From the NCBI GenBank assembly GCA_041687395.1, contig JAWLCA010000020.1, forward strand, positions 26,763 to 90,762: a stretch of 64,000 nt of DNA, read 5' to 3'. Positions within the stretch are counted from its first letter, which is position 1. Each line of letters begins with the position of its first letter. This document shows positions 25,907 to 34,916 of the stretch, piece after piece. Both the position numbers and the translations under genes were made by a program. Under the pieces are notes generated by a model, which had not been told where the DNA came from, did no database searches, and saw only the letters and a program-made list of their open reading frames with translations. This DNA comes from JAWLCA01 sp041687395 (lineage in GTDB: Bacteria; Pseudomonadota; Alphaproteobacteria; Rhodobacterales; Rhodobacteraceae).

Positions 25907-26854
25907 CTATCGGGGCTTGCTCGGCGAAGTAGCCCCTTGCGCGCATTGCTGACCATCTGACGGCTGACTGATCCCCGCATCTCGCACGATCTCGGCCAAT
26001 CGCGCGAACTGGCCCGACAGGGGGCTTGTCTTTCGCCAGACCATCCCGATCGTCCGGCTGGGGCGCGGGTCGGGCAGACGGGCGATCGATACCGGGGCCG
26101 ATCGGGTTTCGATCGGAACGGCCATCTGCGGGATCAGCGTCACGCCGATCCCGGCACCGACCATCTGCACCAGCGTCGAGAGCGAGCTGCCCTCCATCAG
26201 ATCGCGGGGAAGGCTGGGCGACATCTTGCAGAAAGAAAGCGCCTGGTCGCGAAAGCAGTGGCCCTCTTCCAGCAAAAGCAGGCGCATCTCTCGCAGTGTC
26301 TCGGGGTTCGGGACGGGTTTGCCGGCGTCTTCCAGTGGGCGGACGAGCACGAAGTCCTCGGAAAACAGGGATTGCTCGCTCAGCGAGGCCTCCGAGACCG
26401 GCAGCGCCATGATCGCGGTATCGAGCCGCCCCTCGACCAGATCTTCGATCAGTTTCTGGCTGACGGCCTCGCGCGGTCTCAGGTCCAGCCCCGGAAAAGC
26501 CGCCGCAAGTTCCTGAATGACCCTTGGAAGCAGGTAGGGCGCGACGGTCGGGATCACCCCGATCCGAAGCCGCCCCACCAGCGGGCGCTGGGACGCGCGC
26601 GCCAGATCGGTGAGTTCATCGACCGATCGAAGGATGTCGCGCGCGCGGGCCGCGAAGTCCTCTCCAAGGTTGGTCAACCGGATGGTTCGTGCTCCCCGCT
26701 CGACCAACGGCGAGCCGAGGATTTCCTCAAGCTCCTTGATCTGGATCGACAGCGCAGGTTGCGAAATGGCGCAGGCTTCGGCCGCGCGGCCGAAATGGCC
26801 GTGCTGGGCCAGCGCCTCGAAGTATCGAAGATGTCGCATGGAAACCTGAGTCAT
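25907..26854 (-). CDS. oxyR: LysR-type hydrogen peroxide sensor OxyR
   Basis: A 315-residue LysR regulator. The N-terminal winged helix (about 4-63, with GHFGRAAEACAISQPALSIQ) is followed by a sensor domain with the redox pair C200 and C209 in EGHCFRDQALSFC, the same spacing as E. coli OxyR C199/C208. Peroxide would form this disulphide and activate katG, which is divergent 177 bases away. The tail after about 300 is short and unconserved. Confidence 0.94.
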   Translation of the reverse strand: MTQVSMRHLRYFEALAQHGHFGRAAEACAISQPALSIQIKELEEILGSPLVERGARTIRLTNLGEDFAARARDILRSVDELTDLARASQRPLVGRLRIGVIPTVAPYLLPRVIQELAAAFPGLDLRPREAVSQKLIEDLVEGRLDTAIMALPVSEASLSEQSLFSEDFVLVRPLEDAGKPVPNPETLREMRLLLLEEGHCFRDQALSFCKMSPSLPRDLMEGSSLSTLVQMVGAGIGVTLIPQMAVPIETRSAPVSIARLPDPRPSRTIGMVWRKTSPLSGQFARLAEIVRDAGISQPSDGQQCAQGATSPSKPR

Positions 26855-26864
26855 AGGTAGAATT

Positions 26865-26877
26865 TATCGGAACGATA
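26865..26877. promoter_or_regulatory. candidate OxyR binding site
   Basis: In the oxyR-katG interval TATCG-GAA-CGATA forms a symmetric element, with further ATAGG-like sequence at 26853-26858 and 26875-26879. OxyR sites are built from spaced ATAG/CTAT units, so the fit is reasonable but not proven. Confidence 0.45.
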
Positions 26878-27031
26878 GGAAAATGCAAATTCCGTTTATG
26901 TGTGGGCCATGCTAGAGGCAGTGGCGATCAGGGGGGCGGTCTGGTACGGATTCGCCCCGACGTCGGGCAGCCGGCCCGTCGCGGCCTCGTTGCTCCTGAC
27001 GCGCGCAACGAACAGAAATTCGGAGGGTAAC

Positions 27032-29206
27032 ATGGATGGAAATGATCTGAAGGCGACAGGCAAATGCCCGATCATGCATGGTGGCAACACGGCCACCGGC
27101 ACAAGCGTGATGGACTGGTGGCCGAACGCGCTTAATCTCGACATCCTGCATCAGCACGACACCAAGACAAACCCGCTGGGCAAGGGCTTCAACTATCGCG
27201 ACGAGCTGAAGAAGCTCGATGTGGAGGCGCTTAAGAAAGACCTGCATGCGCTGATGACCGACAGCCAGGAGTGGTGGCCGGCTGACTGGGGTCACTATGG
27301 CGGCCTGATGATCCGGATGGCGTGGCATGCGGCCGGATCCTACCGTCTGGCCGACGGCCGTGGCGGCGGCGGCACGGGCAACCAGCGCTTCGCTCCGCTG
27401 AACTCCTGGCCGGACAACGCGAACCTGGACAAGGCGCGCCGCCTGCTGTGGCCGATCAAGAAGAAATACGGCAACAAGGTCAGTTGGGCCGACCTGATGA
27501 TCCTGGCCGGGAATATCGCCTATGACTCGATGGGCCTGAAGACCTTTGGCTTCGCATTTGGCCGCGAAGACGTCTGGCACCCCGAGAAGGACATCTACTG
27601 GGGCGCCGAAAAGGAATGGCTTGCGCCGTCCGATCAGCGGTACGGCGATGTCGACAACCCCGCGACGATGGAAAACCCGCTTGCTGCCGTCCAGATGGGC
27701 CTCATCTATGTCAATCCCGAAGGGGTGAACGGCAATCCTGATCCGCTCAAGACGGCGGCCCAGGTACGCGAAACATTCGCGCGCATGGCGATGAATGACG
27801 AGGAGACTGCCGCGCTGACCGCCGGCGGGCACACCGTCGGCAAGACCCACGGCAACGGACGGGCCGAAAATCTTGGCCCCGCGCCGGAAGCCGCGGACGT
27901 CGAGGAACAGGGGCTGGGCTGGAACAACCATACCACGCGCGGGATCGGCCGTGACACCGTGACCTCGGGGATCGAGGGGGCGTGGACCACGCATCCCACC
28001 AAGTGGGACAACGGTTACTTCGATCTGCTGTTCGGATACGAGTGGGAGTTGAAGAAAAGCCCCGCTGGCGCCTGGCAGTGGATGCCGATCGACATCCGCG
28101 AAGAGGACATGCCGGTTGACGTGGAGGATCCGTCGATCCGCGTCATGCCGATCATGACCGATGCCGACATGGCGATGAAGATGGACCCGGTCTACCGCGA
28201 GATCTGCGAGCGGTTCCAGAAGGATCACGACTACTTCTCGGACACCTTCGCGCGCGCCTGGTTCAAGCTGACCCACCGCGACATGGGGCCGAAAGCACGC
28301 TACATCGGCCCGGATGTGCCGGGCGAAGACCTGATCTGGCAGGATCCGGTTCCCGCCGGCCGTACCGACTATGATGCGGCGACGGTGAAGTCGAAGATTG
28401 CGGCATCCGGTCTTTCGATCGGTGAAATGGTCTCGACAGCATGGGACAGCGCCCGCACATTCCGTGGCTCCGACCTGCGCGGCGGTGCCAATGGCGCCCG
28501 CATCCGGCTCGCCCCCCAGAAGGACTGGGAGGGCAATGAGCCGGCGCGTCTGGCCAAGGTTCTGTCGGTGCTGGAACCCATCGCGGCGGAGACCGGCGCA
28601 AGCATCGCCGACGTGATCGTGCTGGCTGGCAATCTTGGGGTCGAGCAGGCGGCAAAGGCCGCAGGCTTCGACATTGACGTTCCCTTTGCCCCCGGACGGG
28701 GCGATGCCACCGACGAGATGACGGACGCCGAGTCCTTCGACGTGCTGGAACCGGTCGCCGACGGCTACCGCAACTGGATGAAGAAGGACTATGTGGTCAG
28801 CGCCGAAGAGCTGATGCTTGATCGCACGCAGCTGATGGGGCTGACGGCACATGAGATGACTTGCCTCGTGGGCGGCATGCGCGCCATGGGAACCAACCAC
28901 GGCGGCACGAAGCACGGTGTCTTCACCGACCGCGAAGGCGCGCTGACGACCGACTTCTTCGTCAACCTGATCGACATGGCCTACAAGTGGGTTCCGAAGG
29001 GCAACAACCTTTACGAAATCCGCGATCGCAAGACGGGTGAGGTGAAGTGGTCGGCAACGCGTGTCGATCTGGTCTTCGGCTCGAACTCGGTCCTGCGGGC
29101 CTATGCCGAAGTCTATGCCCAGGACGACGCTGCGGAAAAGTTCGTCAACGACTTCGTCTCGGCGTGGACGAAGGTGATGAACGCGGATCGCTTCGATCTG
29201 GCGTGA
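27032..29206 (+). CDS. katG: bifunctional catalase-peroxidase KatG
   Basis: KatG degrades hydrogen peroxide with haem b and also acts as a peroxidase. The 724-residue protein has distal R95, W98 and H99 (IRMAWHAAGSYR), the crosslink tyrosine region GLIYVNPEG and the proximal histidine in ALTAGGHTVGKTHG, plus the inactive C-terminal duplicate domain (about 420-724). Length is normal. The ATG at 27032 has GGAGGG just upstream. Divergent oxyR points to peroxide induction, and a terminator follows. Confidence 0.97.
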   Translation: MDGNDLKATGKCPIMHGGNTATGTSVMDWWPNALNLDILHQHDTKTNPLGKGFNYRDELKKLDVEALKKDLHALMTDSQEWWPADWGHYGGLMIRMAWHAAGSYRLADGRGGGGTGNQRFAPLNSWPDNANLDKARRLLWPIKKKYGNKVSWADLMILAGNIAYDSMGLKTFGFAFGREDVWHPEKDIYWGAEKEWLAPSDQRYGDVDNPATMENPLAAVQMGLIYVNPEGVNGNPDPLKTAAQVRETFARMAMNDEETAALTAGGHTVGKTHGNGRAENLGPAPEAADVEEQGLGWNNHTTRGIGRDTVTSGIEGAWTTHPTKWDNGYFDLLFGYEWELKKSPAGAWQWMPIDIREEDMPVDVEDPSIRVMPIMTDADMAMKMDPVYREICERFQKDHDYFSDTFARAWFKLTHRDMGPKARYIGPDVPGEDLIWQDPVPAGRTDYDAATVKSKIAASGLSIGEMVSTAWDSARTFRGSDLRGGANGARIRLAPQKDWEGNEPARLAKVLSVLEPIAAETGASIADVIVLAGNLGVEQAAKAAGFDIDVPFAPGRGDATDEMTDAESFDVLEPVADGYRNWMKKDYVVSAEELMLDRTQLMGLTAHEMTCLVGGMRAMGTNHGGTKHGVFTDREGALTTDFFVNLIDMAYKWVPKGNNLYEIRDRKTGEVKWSATRVDLVFGSNSVLRAYAEVYAQDDAAEKFVNDFVSAWTKVMNADRFDLA

Positions 29207-29215
29207 TAGGATTGC

Positions 29216-29242
29216 GGCCCGCCGCCTTAGGGGCGGCGGGCC
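29216..29242 (+). terminator. hairpin terminator of katG
   Basis: An 11-bp GC stem GGCCCGCCGCC/GGCGGCGGGCC with a 5-base loop, 10 bases after the katG stop; it has no T run. Confidence 0.6.
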
Positions 29243-29409
29243 ACTTCGGCTCTGCATCGGCGGCCTTCACGGTTCGCTTCGCCGACGCTTGCTTGCCCAT
29301 GTGCGGCAATTCGATAGAACTTCTTCCCTGAAAGTCAGGACGGCCCTGCCGCAGCAGCCCAACGCAGTGTGCTGCGGCTTGGACCTGTGACAGCAGGCGA
29401 GGGGAAGGG

Positions 29410-30651
29410 ATGCCGAAGCTCGATGTCATCACGATCGGTCGGTCTTCCGTCGACCTTTACGGCGCCCAGATCGGCGGCCGGCTTGAAGACATGGCGTCGT
29501 TTCGGAAATACATCGGCGGCTCGCCCACCAACATCGCGGCGGGCGCTGCGCGGCTAGGGCTGAGATCGGGCTTGATCACGCGTGTTGGCGACGAACACAT
29601 GGGGCGCTTCATCCGCGAGGCCCTGGCCGCAGAAGGGGTGGATACACGCTGCATCGTTACCGACCCGGAACGCCTGACCGCGCTTGTGCTGCTCGGCATC
29701 CGCGATGAACACCGCTTTCCGTTGATCTTCTATAGCGAGAACTGCGCCGATATGGCGCTGGGTGACTCCATTGGTCCACGAACCGTCACGGTGACTGGCC
29801 CTTATTGCAGGTCTTCGCCTTCGATCACCGCGCGCAGCTGGAGCAGATGGCCGACGAGACCGGCGTCTCGCGCGACCGCATCGGCCGGTTCAAGGAGCTT
29901 TGCCTAGAGGCGGCGCTGCGCGTCGCTGCCGGACGTCCGGGGCACGGCATTCTCTGTGATGACCGCCTCGGCCGCCGCGCTTTGCACGCGGCGGCAGGCT
30001 CAGGCCTCTGGATCGGGCGGCCCGCGGAATACCCCGGCAGCCGTCCCCTGCGGCTTGAGCCTGATCTGGAGCCCGACTACGGTTCGGCGCTGTCCCAATG
30101 GCCGCTGGAGCAGGTGGTGAAGGTGCTTTGCCTTTATCATCCCGACGACGATGCGGACCTGAAGGCCGCGCAAGACGCCACACTGATACGTCTGGCCCGA
30201 GCCGCGCGGGCCAATCGTCTTGAGCTTTTTCTGGAGATCACGCCATCCAGAGTTGGGCGGGTGACCGATACCACGACGGCCGAGGTGATCGCGCGGATAT
30301 ACAGCTTAAGTATTTACCCTCGACTGGTGGAAGCTGGAGCCGACGGCGACCGATGCGGCCTGGGGGAACGCCTGCGCCGCAATCACCAGGAACGATCCCC
30401 ACTGCCGCGGGATTGTGGTTCTCGGTCTCGATGCGTCTCAAGAGGATCTTGCCGAGAGTTTTGCCGTCGCCGCGCGTCACGAACTGGTCAAGGGCTTCGC
30501 GGTCGGCCGCACGATATTCTCCGATGCCGCCGTTGCCTGGCTGTCCGGTCGCATCGCCGATGAAGAAGCCATTGATAAAATGGCTGCCCGTTATGCCAAT
30601 CTTTGTCAGCTATGGTCCAATGCGCGGGCCGAAGCGGGAGCAACAGCATGA
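29410..30651 (+). pseudogene. iolC: broken iolC (5-dehydro-2-deoxygluconokinase with DUF2090 domain)
   Basis: An intact IolC of this fused type is about 630-650 residues; here the three readable pieces add to about 410. Piece one (29410 to about 29790) is the PfkB-like kinase N-terminus (ITIGRSSVDLYGAQIGGRLEDM). It jumps frame at about 29780-29808 straight into the DUF2090 domain (VFAFDHRAQLEQMADETG), so most of the kinase catalytic part is deleted. Near 30321 one extra C returns the frame (IYP then DWWKLEP), and the end (KGFAVGRTIFSDAA) is in the third piece. The stop overlaps the iolD ATG (ATGA). The kinase step of inositol catabolism should be lost here unless another copy exists. Confidence 0.85.
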
Positions 30652-32486
30652 CCGGGACAATCCGACTGACCGCTGCGCAGGCGCTGATGCGCTACCTCGC
30701 GGCACAGAGGAACGAGGACGGCGTGCCGTTCCTTGCCGGGTGCTGGGCGATCTTCGGGCACGACAATGTCGCTGGGCTGGGCGAGGCGCTGCACGGGATT
30801 GGCGACGCCTTTCCCACATGGCGGGGCCACAACGAACAGGGCATGGCGCACGCGGCCATTGCCTATGCCAAGGCGCTGAACCGCACACGCGCGATGGCCG
30901 TGACCACATCGATTGGCCCCGGGGCGCTGAACCTAGTTACAGCCTGCGCTGCAGCCCATGTGAACCGGCTGCCGGTCCTGTTTCTGCCCGGCGATGTGTT
31001 TGCCGACCGCGCGCCCGATCCGGTGCTGCAGCAGCTTGAGGACTGGCGGGACGGCACTGTCTCGGTCAACGACGCCTTTCGCCCGGTGAGTCGATATTTC
31101 GACCGCATCACCCGACCAGAACAACTGCTGACCGCGCTACCGCGCGCGATGGCTACGATGACCGATCCGGCCGACTGCGGCCCAGTAACGCTGTCCCTCT
31201 GCCAGGACGTGCAGGCCGAGGCTTTCGACTGGCCTGCCAGCTTCTTCGCGCCGCGCGGCTGGCCCCGCCGTCGGCCCCGCCCCGACCGGCACGAGGCTGA
31301 GGCCGCCGCTGCCGCCATCCGGGCGGCAAGGCGTCCGTTCCTGATTGCAGGAGGTGGGGTTCACTATGCTGAAGCCTGTGAGGCCCTGCGCACCTTTGTC
31401 GAGAGGCACAACATTCCCATGGGCGAGACACAGGCCGGAAAGTCGGCCCTGCCGTGGGATCACCGCCTGAACCTGGGTTCGGTCGGCGTCACGGGCTCGT
31501 CTGCGGCCAATGCAGTCGCAGCCGAGGCCGACCTGGTGATCGCCGTGGGCACACGGCTTCAGGATTTCACCACGGGATCCTGGGCGCTGTTCGAGGCTCA
31601 AGATCGGCGCATCGTGGCAATCAACGTGACCGCCCGCGACAGCCTGAAGCACGACTCCGTGCCGGTCGTTGCCGATGCGCACGAGGCGCTGACCGAGATC
31701 TCGGGGCTGCTCGGCGATCACCGCGCCGTCGACGTCGATCCGGCGCTAAAGGCCGACTGGCTGGCCGCGGTGGATCGCGTGACCGCCGCGCCGCAGGGCA
31801 ACGCGCTGCCCACCGACATGCAGGTGATCGGTGCGGTGCAGCGCAGCCTGCCGGAGGACGCCATCGTCGTCTGCGCCGCCGGCGGCCTGCCGGGAGAGTT
31901 GCACAAGCTGTGGAAGGCCTGCCGCCCCAACGGCTATCACTTGGAATACGGCTTCTCGACCATGGGCTACGAGGTTGCGGGCGGCTTGGGCGTGAAGATG
32001 GCCCATCCCGACCGTGAGGTGGTCGTGATGGTCGGCGACGGAAGCTACATGATGATGAACTCGGAACTCGCCACCAGCGTGATGCTGGGGCACAAGATCA
32101 TCGTTGTGCTGCTCGACAACCGGGGCTTCGGCTGCATCAACCGGCTGCAAATTTCCTGCGGGGGCGAGAGTTTCAACAACCTTCTGGATACCGCACGCGG
32201 TATTGTCGAACCCTCGGCCATCGACTTCGCCGCCCACGCGGCTGCGCTGGGCGCAAACGCCGAAAAGGTGGGTTCCATCGGCGAACTCGAATCCGCGATG
32301 GTTCGCGCCCAGGCCTCTGACCGCAGTCATGTCATCGTCATCGATACCGATCCCATGGCCACGACGCCGGAGGGCGGGCACTGGTGGGACGTGGCCGTCG
32401 CCGAAGTGTCGGGCCGCCCGCAGGTGCGCGTGGCTCGTGCGGCATACGAGGCGAAACGCAAACTCCAGCGCCAGGACCAGGACTGA
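30648..32486 (+). CDS. iolD: 3D-(3,5/4)-trihydroxycyclohexane-1,2-dione hydrolase
   Basis: IolD is a thiamine-diphosphate enzyme that opens the ring of the diketo-inositol intermediate. The 612-residue protein has the N-terminal catalytic glutamate region (RGHNEQGMAHAAIAYAK) and the C-terminal cofactor motif GDGSYMMMNSELATS running to LLDNRGFGCINRLQ. GCGGGAG precedes the ATG at 30648. It is coupled to the broken iolC and followed 5 bases later by iolE. It looks intact. Confidence 0.94.
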   Translation: MTGTIRLTAAQALMRYLAAQRNEDGVPFLAGCWAIFGHDNVAGLGEALHGIGDAFPTWRGHNEQGMAHAAIAYAKALNRTRAMAVTTSIGPGALNLVTACAAAHVNRLPVLFLPGDVFADRAPDPVLQQLEDWRDGTVSVNDAFRPVSRYFDRITRPEQLLTALPRAMATMTDPADCGPVTLSLCQDVQAEAFDWPASFFAPRGWPRRRPRPDRHEAEAAAAAIRAARRPFLIAGGGVHYAEACEALRTFVERHNIPMGETQAGKSALPWDHRLNLGSVGVTGSSAANAVAAEADLVIAVGTRLQDFTTGSWALFEAQDRRIVAINVTARDSLKHDSVPVVADAHEALTEISGLLGDHRAVDVDPALKADWLAAVDRVTAAPQGNALPTDMQVIGAVQRSLPEDAIVVCAAGGLPGELHKLWKACRPNGYHLEYGFSTMGYEVAGGLGVKMAHPDREVVVMVGDGSYMMMNSELATSVMLGHKIIVVLLDNRGFGCINRLQISCGGESFNNLLDTARGIVEPSAIDFAAHAAALGANAEKVGSIGELESAMVRAQASDRSHVIVIDTDPMATTPEGGHWWDVAVAEVSGRPQVRVARAAYEAKRKLQRQDQD

Positions 32487-32491
32487 AGCTC

Positions 32492-33400
32492 ATGATCCTT
32501 TACGGAACCAATCCCATCGCCTGGTCCAACGATGACGACCAGTCCCTCGGCGCGGATATCCCGCTCGAGCAATGCCTGCGCGAGGCAGGCGAGATCGGCT
32601 TCGACGGGATCGAGAAGGGCCACAAGATGCCCAGGGACCCCGCCGCGCTGCAGGCCGCTCTGGCGCCGCACGGGCTGCGCTTCGTCTCGGGCTGGCATTC
32701 CCTGAACCTGCTGACCCAGTCTGTCGACGACGAGAAGCGCGCGATCCAGCCACATCTGGATCTGCTGAACGCCATGGACTGCAGCGCCTGCATTGTCTGC
32801 GAAACATCGAACGCGATCCATGGCAATGATGCGGTTCCGCTGGCCGACAGCCCGCGGATCGAGGGCGAGGCGGCATGGTCGAAGTTCGGGGCCGATGTCG
32901 AGGCCATCGCGAATCATGTGGCCGCACAGGGCCTGACGCTGGTGTATCATCACCACATGGGCACGGTGGTCGAGACGCCTGAGGAGATCGACCGTTTCAT
33001 GGCGGCCACGGGACTGGCGACGTGGCTTCTGCTCGACACCGGGCATTGCTTCTTCGGTGGCGGCGATCCGGCACTCCTGGCGCGCAAGTACATGAGCCGC
33101 GTTGCACATATCCATGCCAAGAATGTCCGCCCCGCCGTCATGGCGCAGGTCCAAGACCAGCGGCTGTCGTTTCTTGAGGGCGTGCGTCGGGGCGTCTTCA
33201 CCGTGCCTGGCGACCGCGAGGGCGGGGTGGATTTCCCGCCGGTGCTGAGGATCGCGGCCGAGCATGGCTATTCCGGCTGGTTGGTGATCGAGGCCGAGCA
33301 GGATCCGGCGGTGCGCAATCCCGTTACATATCAGTCGATGGGCCTAAGGGCGCTGAAGTCGATGGCACGTCAGGCCGGTCTCGACCGGGTGTCCGCATGA
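32492..33400 (+). CDS. iolE: myo-inosose-2 dehydratase
   Basis: IolE dehydrates scyllo-inosose to the diketone used by IolD. The 302-residue TIM-barrel protein begins MILYGTNPIAWSNDDDQSLG and contains the FDGIEKGHKMP motif, the HHHMGTVVETPEEID metal-site region and HIHAKNVRP, all typical of IolE. Homology begins at the ATG 32492. Its stop overlaps iolB (ATGA). The gene looks complete. Confidence 0.93.
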   Translation: MILYGTNPIAWSNDDDQSLGADIPLEQCLREAGEIGFDGIEKGHKMPRDPAALQAALAPHGLRFVSGWHSLNLLTQSVDDEKRAIQPHLDLLNAMDCSACIVCETSNAIHGNDAVPLADSPRIEGEAAWSKFGADVEAIANHVAAQGLTLVYHHHMGTVVETPEEIDRFMAATGLATWLLLDTGHCFFGGGDPALLARKYMSRVAHIHAKNVRPAVMAQVQDQRLSFLEGVRRGVFTVPGDREGGVDFPPVLRIAAEHGYSGWLVIEAEQDPAVRNPVTYQSMGLRALKSMARQAGLDRVSA

Positions 33401-34209
33401 CCGGCGGGCTGCTGCGGCGACCGACGGGGGATCGGGGAAAGGTGCACGACATCACGCCCGAACGCGCCGGCTGGGACTATGTTGGATTCGGTCTCTATCG
33501 CCTCGACCAAGGAGACAGCGCGGCCGAGGCCACTGGCGAGACCGAGGTGATCCTGGTCCTGGTCGAGGGCAGGGCGCGGATTGCGGCGAGCGGGGAGGAC
33601 TTCGGCGAATTGGGTGACAGGATGAATGTGTTCGAGCGCAAGCCGCCGCATGCCATCTATGTCCCGGCGGGGTCTGACTGGACCGCCACCGCGACCACGC
33701 CCTGCACGCTGGCCGTTTGCACCGCGCCGGGCCGGTCGGGGCGGTCGGCGCAGGTGATCGGTCCCGTCGGCGTCCCGCTGATCGACCGGGGCAGGGGGGC
33801 GAACCTGCGCCACATCCACGCGCTCGCTATGGAAGACCGCGATGTGGCCGACAGTCTGCTGGTGACCGAGGTCTTCACGCCCCAGGGGAACTGGTCGTCC
33901 TATCCGCCGCACCGGCACGACGAGGACGACTTCCCGAACATGACCTATCTGGAGGAAACCTATTATCACCGTTTGAACCCGCGAACAGGATTCGGCCTGC
34001 AACGGGTCTTCACCGAGGACGGCAGCCTGGACGAGACGATGGCCGTGGGCGACGGCGACGTGGTGCTGGTGCCCAGGGGCCACCATCCCTGTGCCGCACC
34101 CTATGGGTTCGAGCTTTACTACCTCAACGTGATGGCCGGGCCGCAGCGGAAGTGGCGGTTCCGGAACCACCCTGATTTCGATTGGATCGCGGTGCGCGAC
34201 GCCGGCTGA
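33397..34209 (+). CDS. iolB: 5-deoxy-glucuronate isomerase
   Basis: IolB converts 5-deoxy-glucuronate to 2-deoxy-5-keto-gluconate, the substrate of IolC. The 270-residue cupin protein has the motifs NWSSYPPHRHDEDDFP and LEETYYHRLNP, then PRGHHPCAAPYGFELYYLN, giving the metal-binding His/Glu set. It is the last gene of the cluster; iolG and iolA are not in this window. Confidence 0.93.
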   Translation: MTGGLLRRPTGDRGKVHDITPERAGWDYVGFGLYRLDQGDSAAEATGETEVILVLVEGRARIAASGEDFGELGDRMNVFERKPPHAIYVPAGSDWTATATTPCTLAVCTAPGRSGRSAQVIGPVGVPLIDRGRGANLRHIHALAMEDRDVADSLLVTEVFTPQGNWSSYPPHRHDEDDFPNMTYLEETYYHRLNPRTGFGLQRVFTEDGSLDETMAVGDGDVVLVPRGHHPCAAPYGFELYYLNVMAGPQRKWRFRNHPDFDWIAVRDAG

Positions 34210-34256
34210 GGCCTACCAGTCTGACCCCACGCCCGCCGCGAGCGACCGCCACGGAG

Positions 34257-34814
34257 TCACGCCGATTCACCGGTCAGGCGATGCTTGAGCCAGGTGACGA
34301 CCTCGGCGACCTCTTCCTCGTCGACGACCTTCACGTTCAACAGTTCCATCGCGCGGATGCCGTGGACGGCAAGGAACGCGAGCGTTGCCAGCGCAGGATC
34401 CGAGGCGTTGGCGCGGATCCGGTCGAGGAAGTCGCGCTCATACCGGCGCACTGGGGCTAGCAACTCCGGATCCTCTGCCAAGGCGGCGAGAAGGCCAGAG
34501 GGCGGTGGATCACCCAGCCGCCGCTCGTTCAGGAAAAATTCGACATAGGCGGAAATCAGGACATCCTTGCGCGCATCGGTTTCGCGGGCGCGCAGCATCC
34601 CGTCGAAGTTTGACAGAAATTCCTCGACCAGCGCCTCGAGGAGCTTGGTTTTGGACGGGAAATGGTAGAGCAGCCCGCCCTTCGACACACCGGCCCTCTG
34701 TGCCACGGCATCAAGGGACAGGTGCCCCGGACCGTCCGATCGGGCCAGCGCATCGGCTGCGGCAAGAATGCGGCTTCTGGTCGATTTCGCTGCGGCAGAT
34801 GGATCGGTCGGCAT
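34257..34814 (-). CDS. TetR-family regulator of the adjacent RND pump
   Basis: A 185-residue TetR-family repressor. The helix-turn-helix is at about 15-60 (LDAVAQRAGVSKGGLLYHFPSKTKLLEAL). The C-terminal half is helical with a TetR_C-like FFLNERRLGDPPPSGLLAALAEDPELLAP region. It is divergent from an RND membrane-fusion and pump gene pair, and a perfect palindrome lies in the interval, so local repression with drug or metabolite induction is likely. Confidence 0.9.
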   Translation of the reverse strand: MPTDPSAAAKSTRSRILAAADALARSDGPGHLSLDAVAQRAGVSKGGLLYHFPSKTKLLEALVEEFLSNFDGMLRARETDARKDVLISAYVEFFLNERRLGDPPPSGLLAALAEDPELLAPVRRYERDFLDRIRANASDPALATLAFLAVHGIRAMELLNVKVVDEEEVAEVVTWLKHRLTGESA

Positions 34815-34831
34815 CAGCACCTCGTTGACTT

Positions 34832-34847
34832 TACCGTCCGGACGGTA
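34832..34847. promoter_or_regulatory. TetR-type operator candidate
   Basis: TACCGTCC-GGACGGTA is a perfect 16-bp palindrome, 18 bases before the TetR start and 70 bases before the efflux gene, suited to repressing both. Confidence 0.7.
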
Positions 34848-34916
34848 TAGTTGCCCGGTCCGGAATTCAAGGGGCGGGTGCGGCATGCCTGCCGCTGGAA
34901 AAGCGAGTAAGCGGCA

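Noticed and set aside
26869..26895. EcfG-like GGAAC ... CGTT in the oxyR-katG interval.
   Set aside because: The spacer is 19 bases, outside the 16-17 seen at all other sites; the area is better explained by OxyR.
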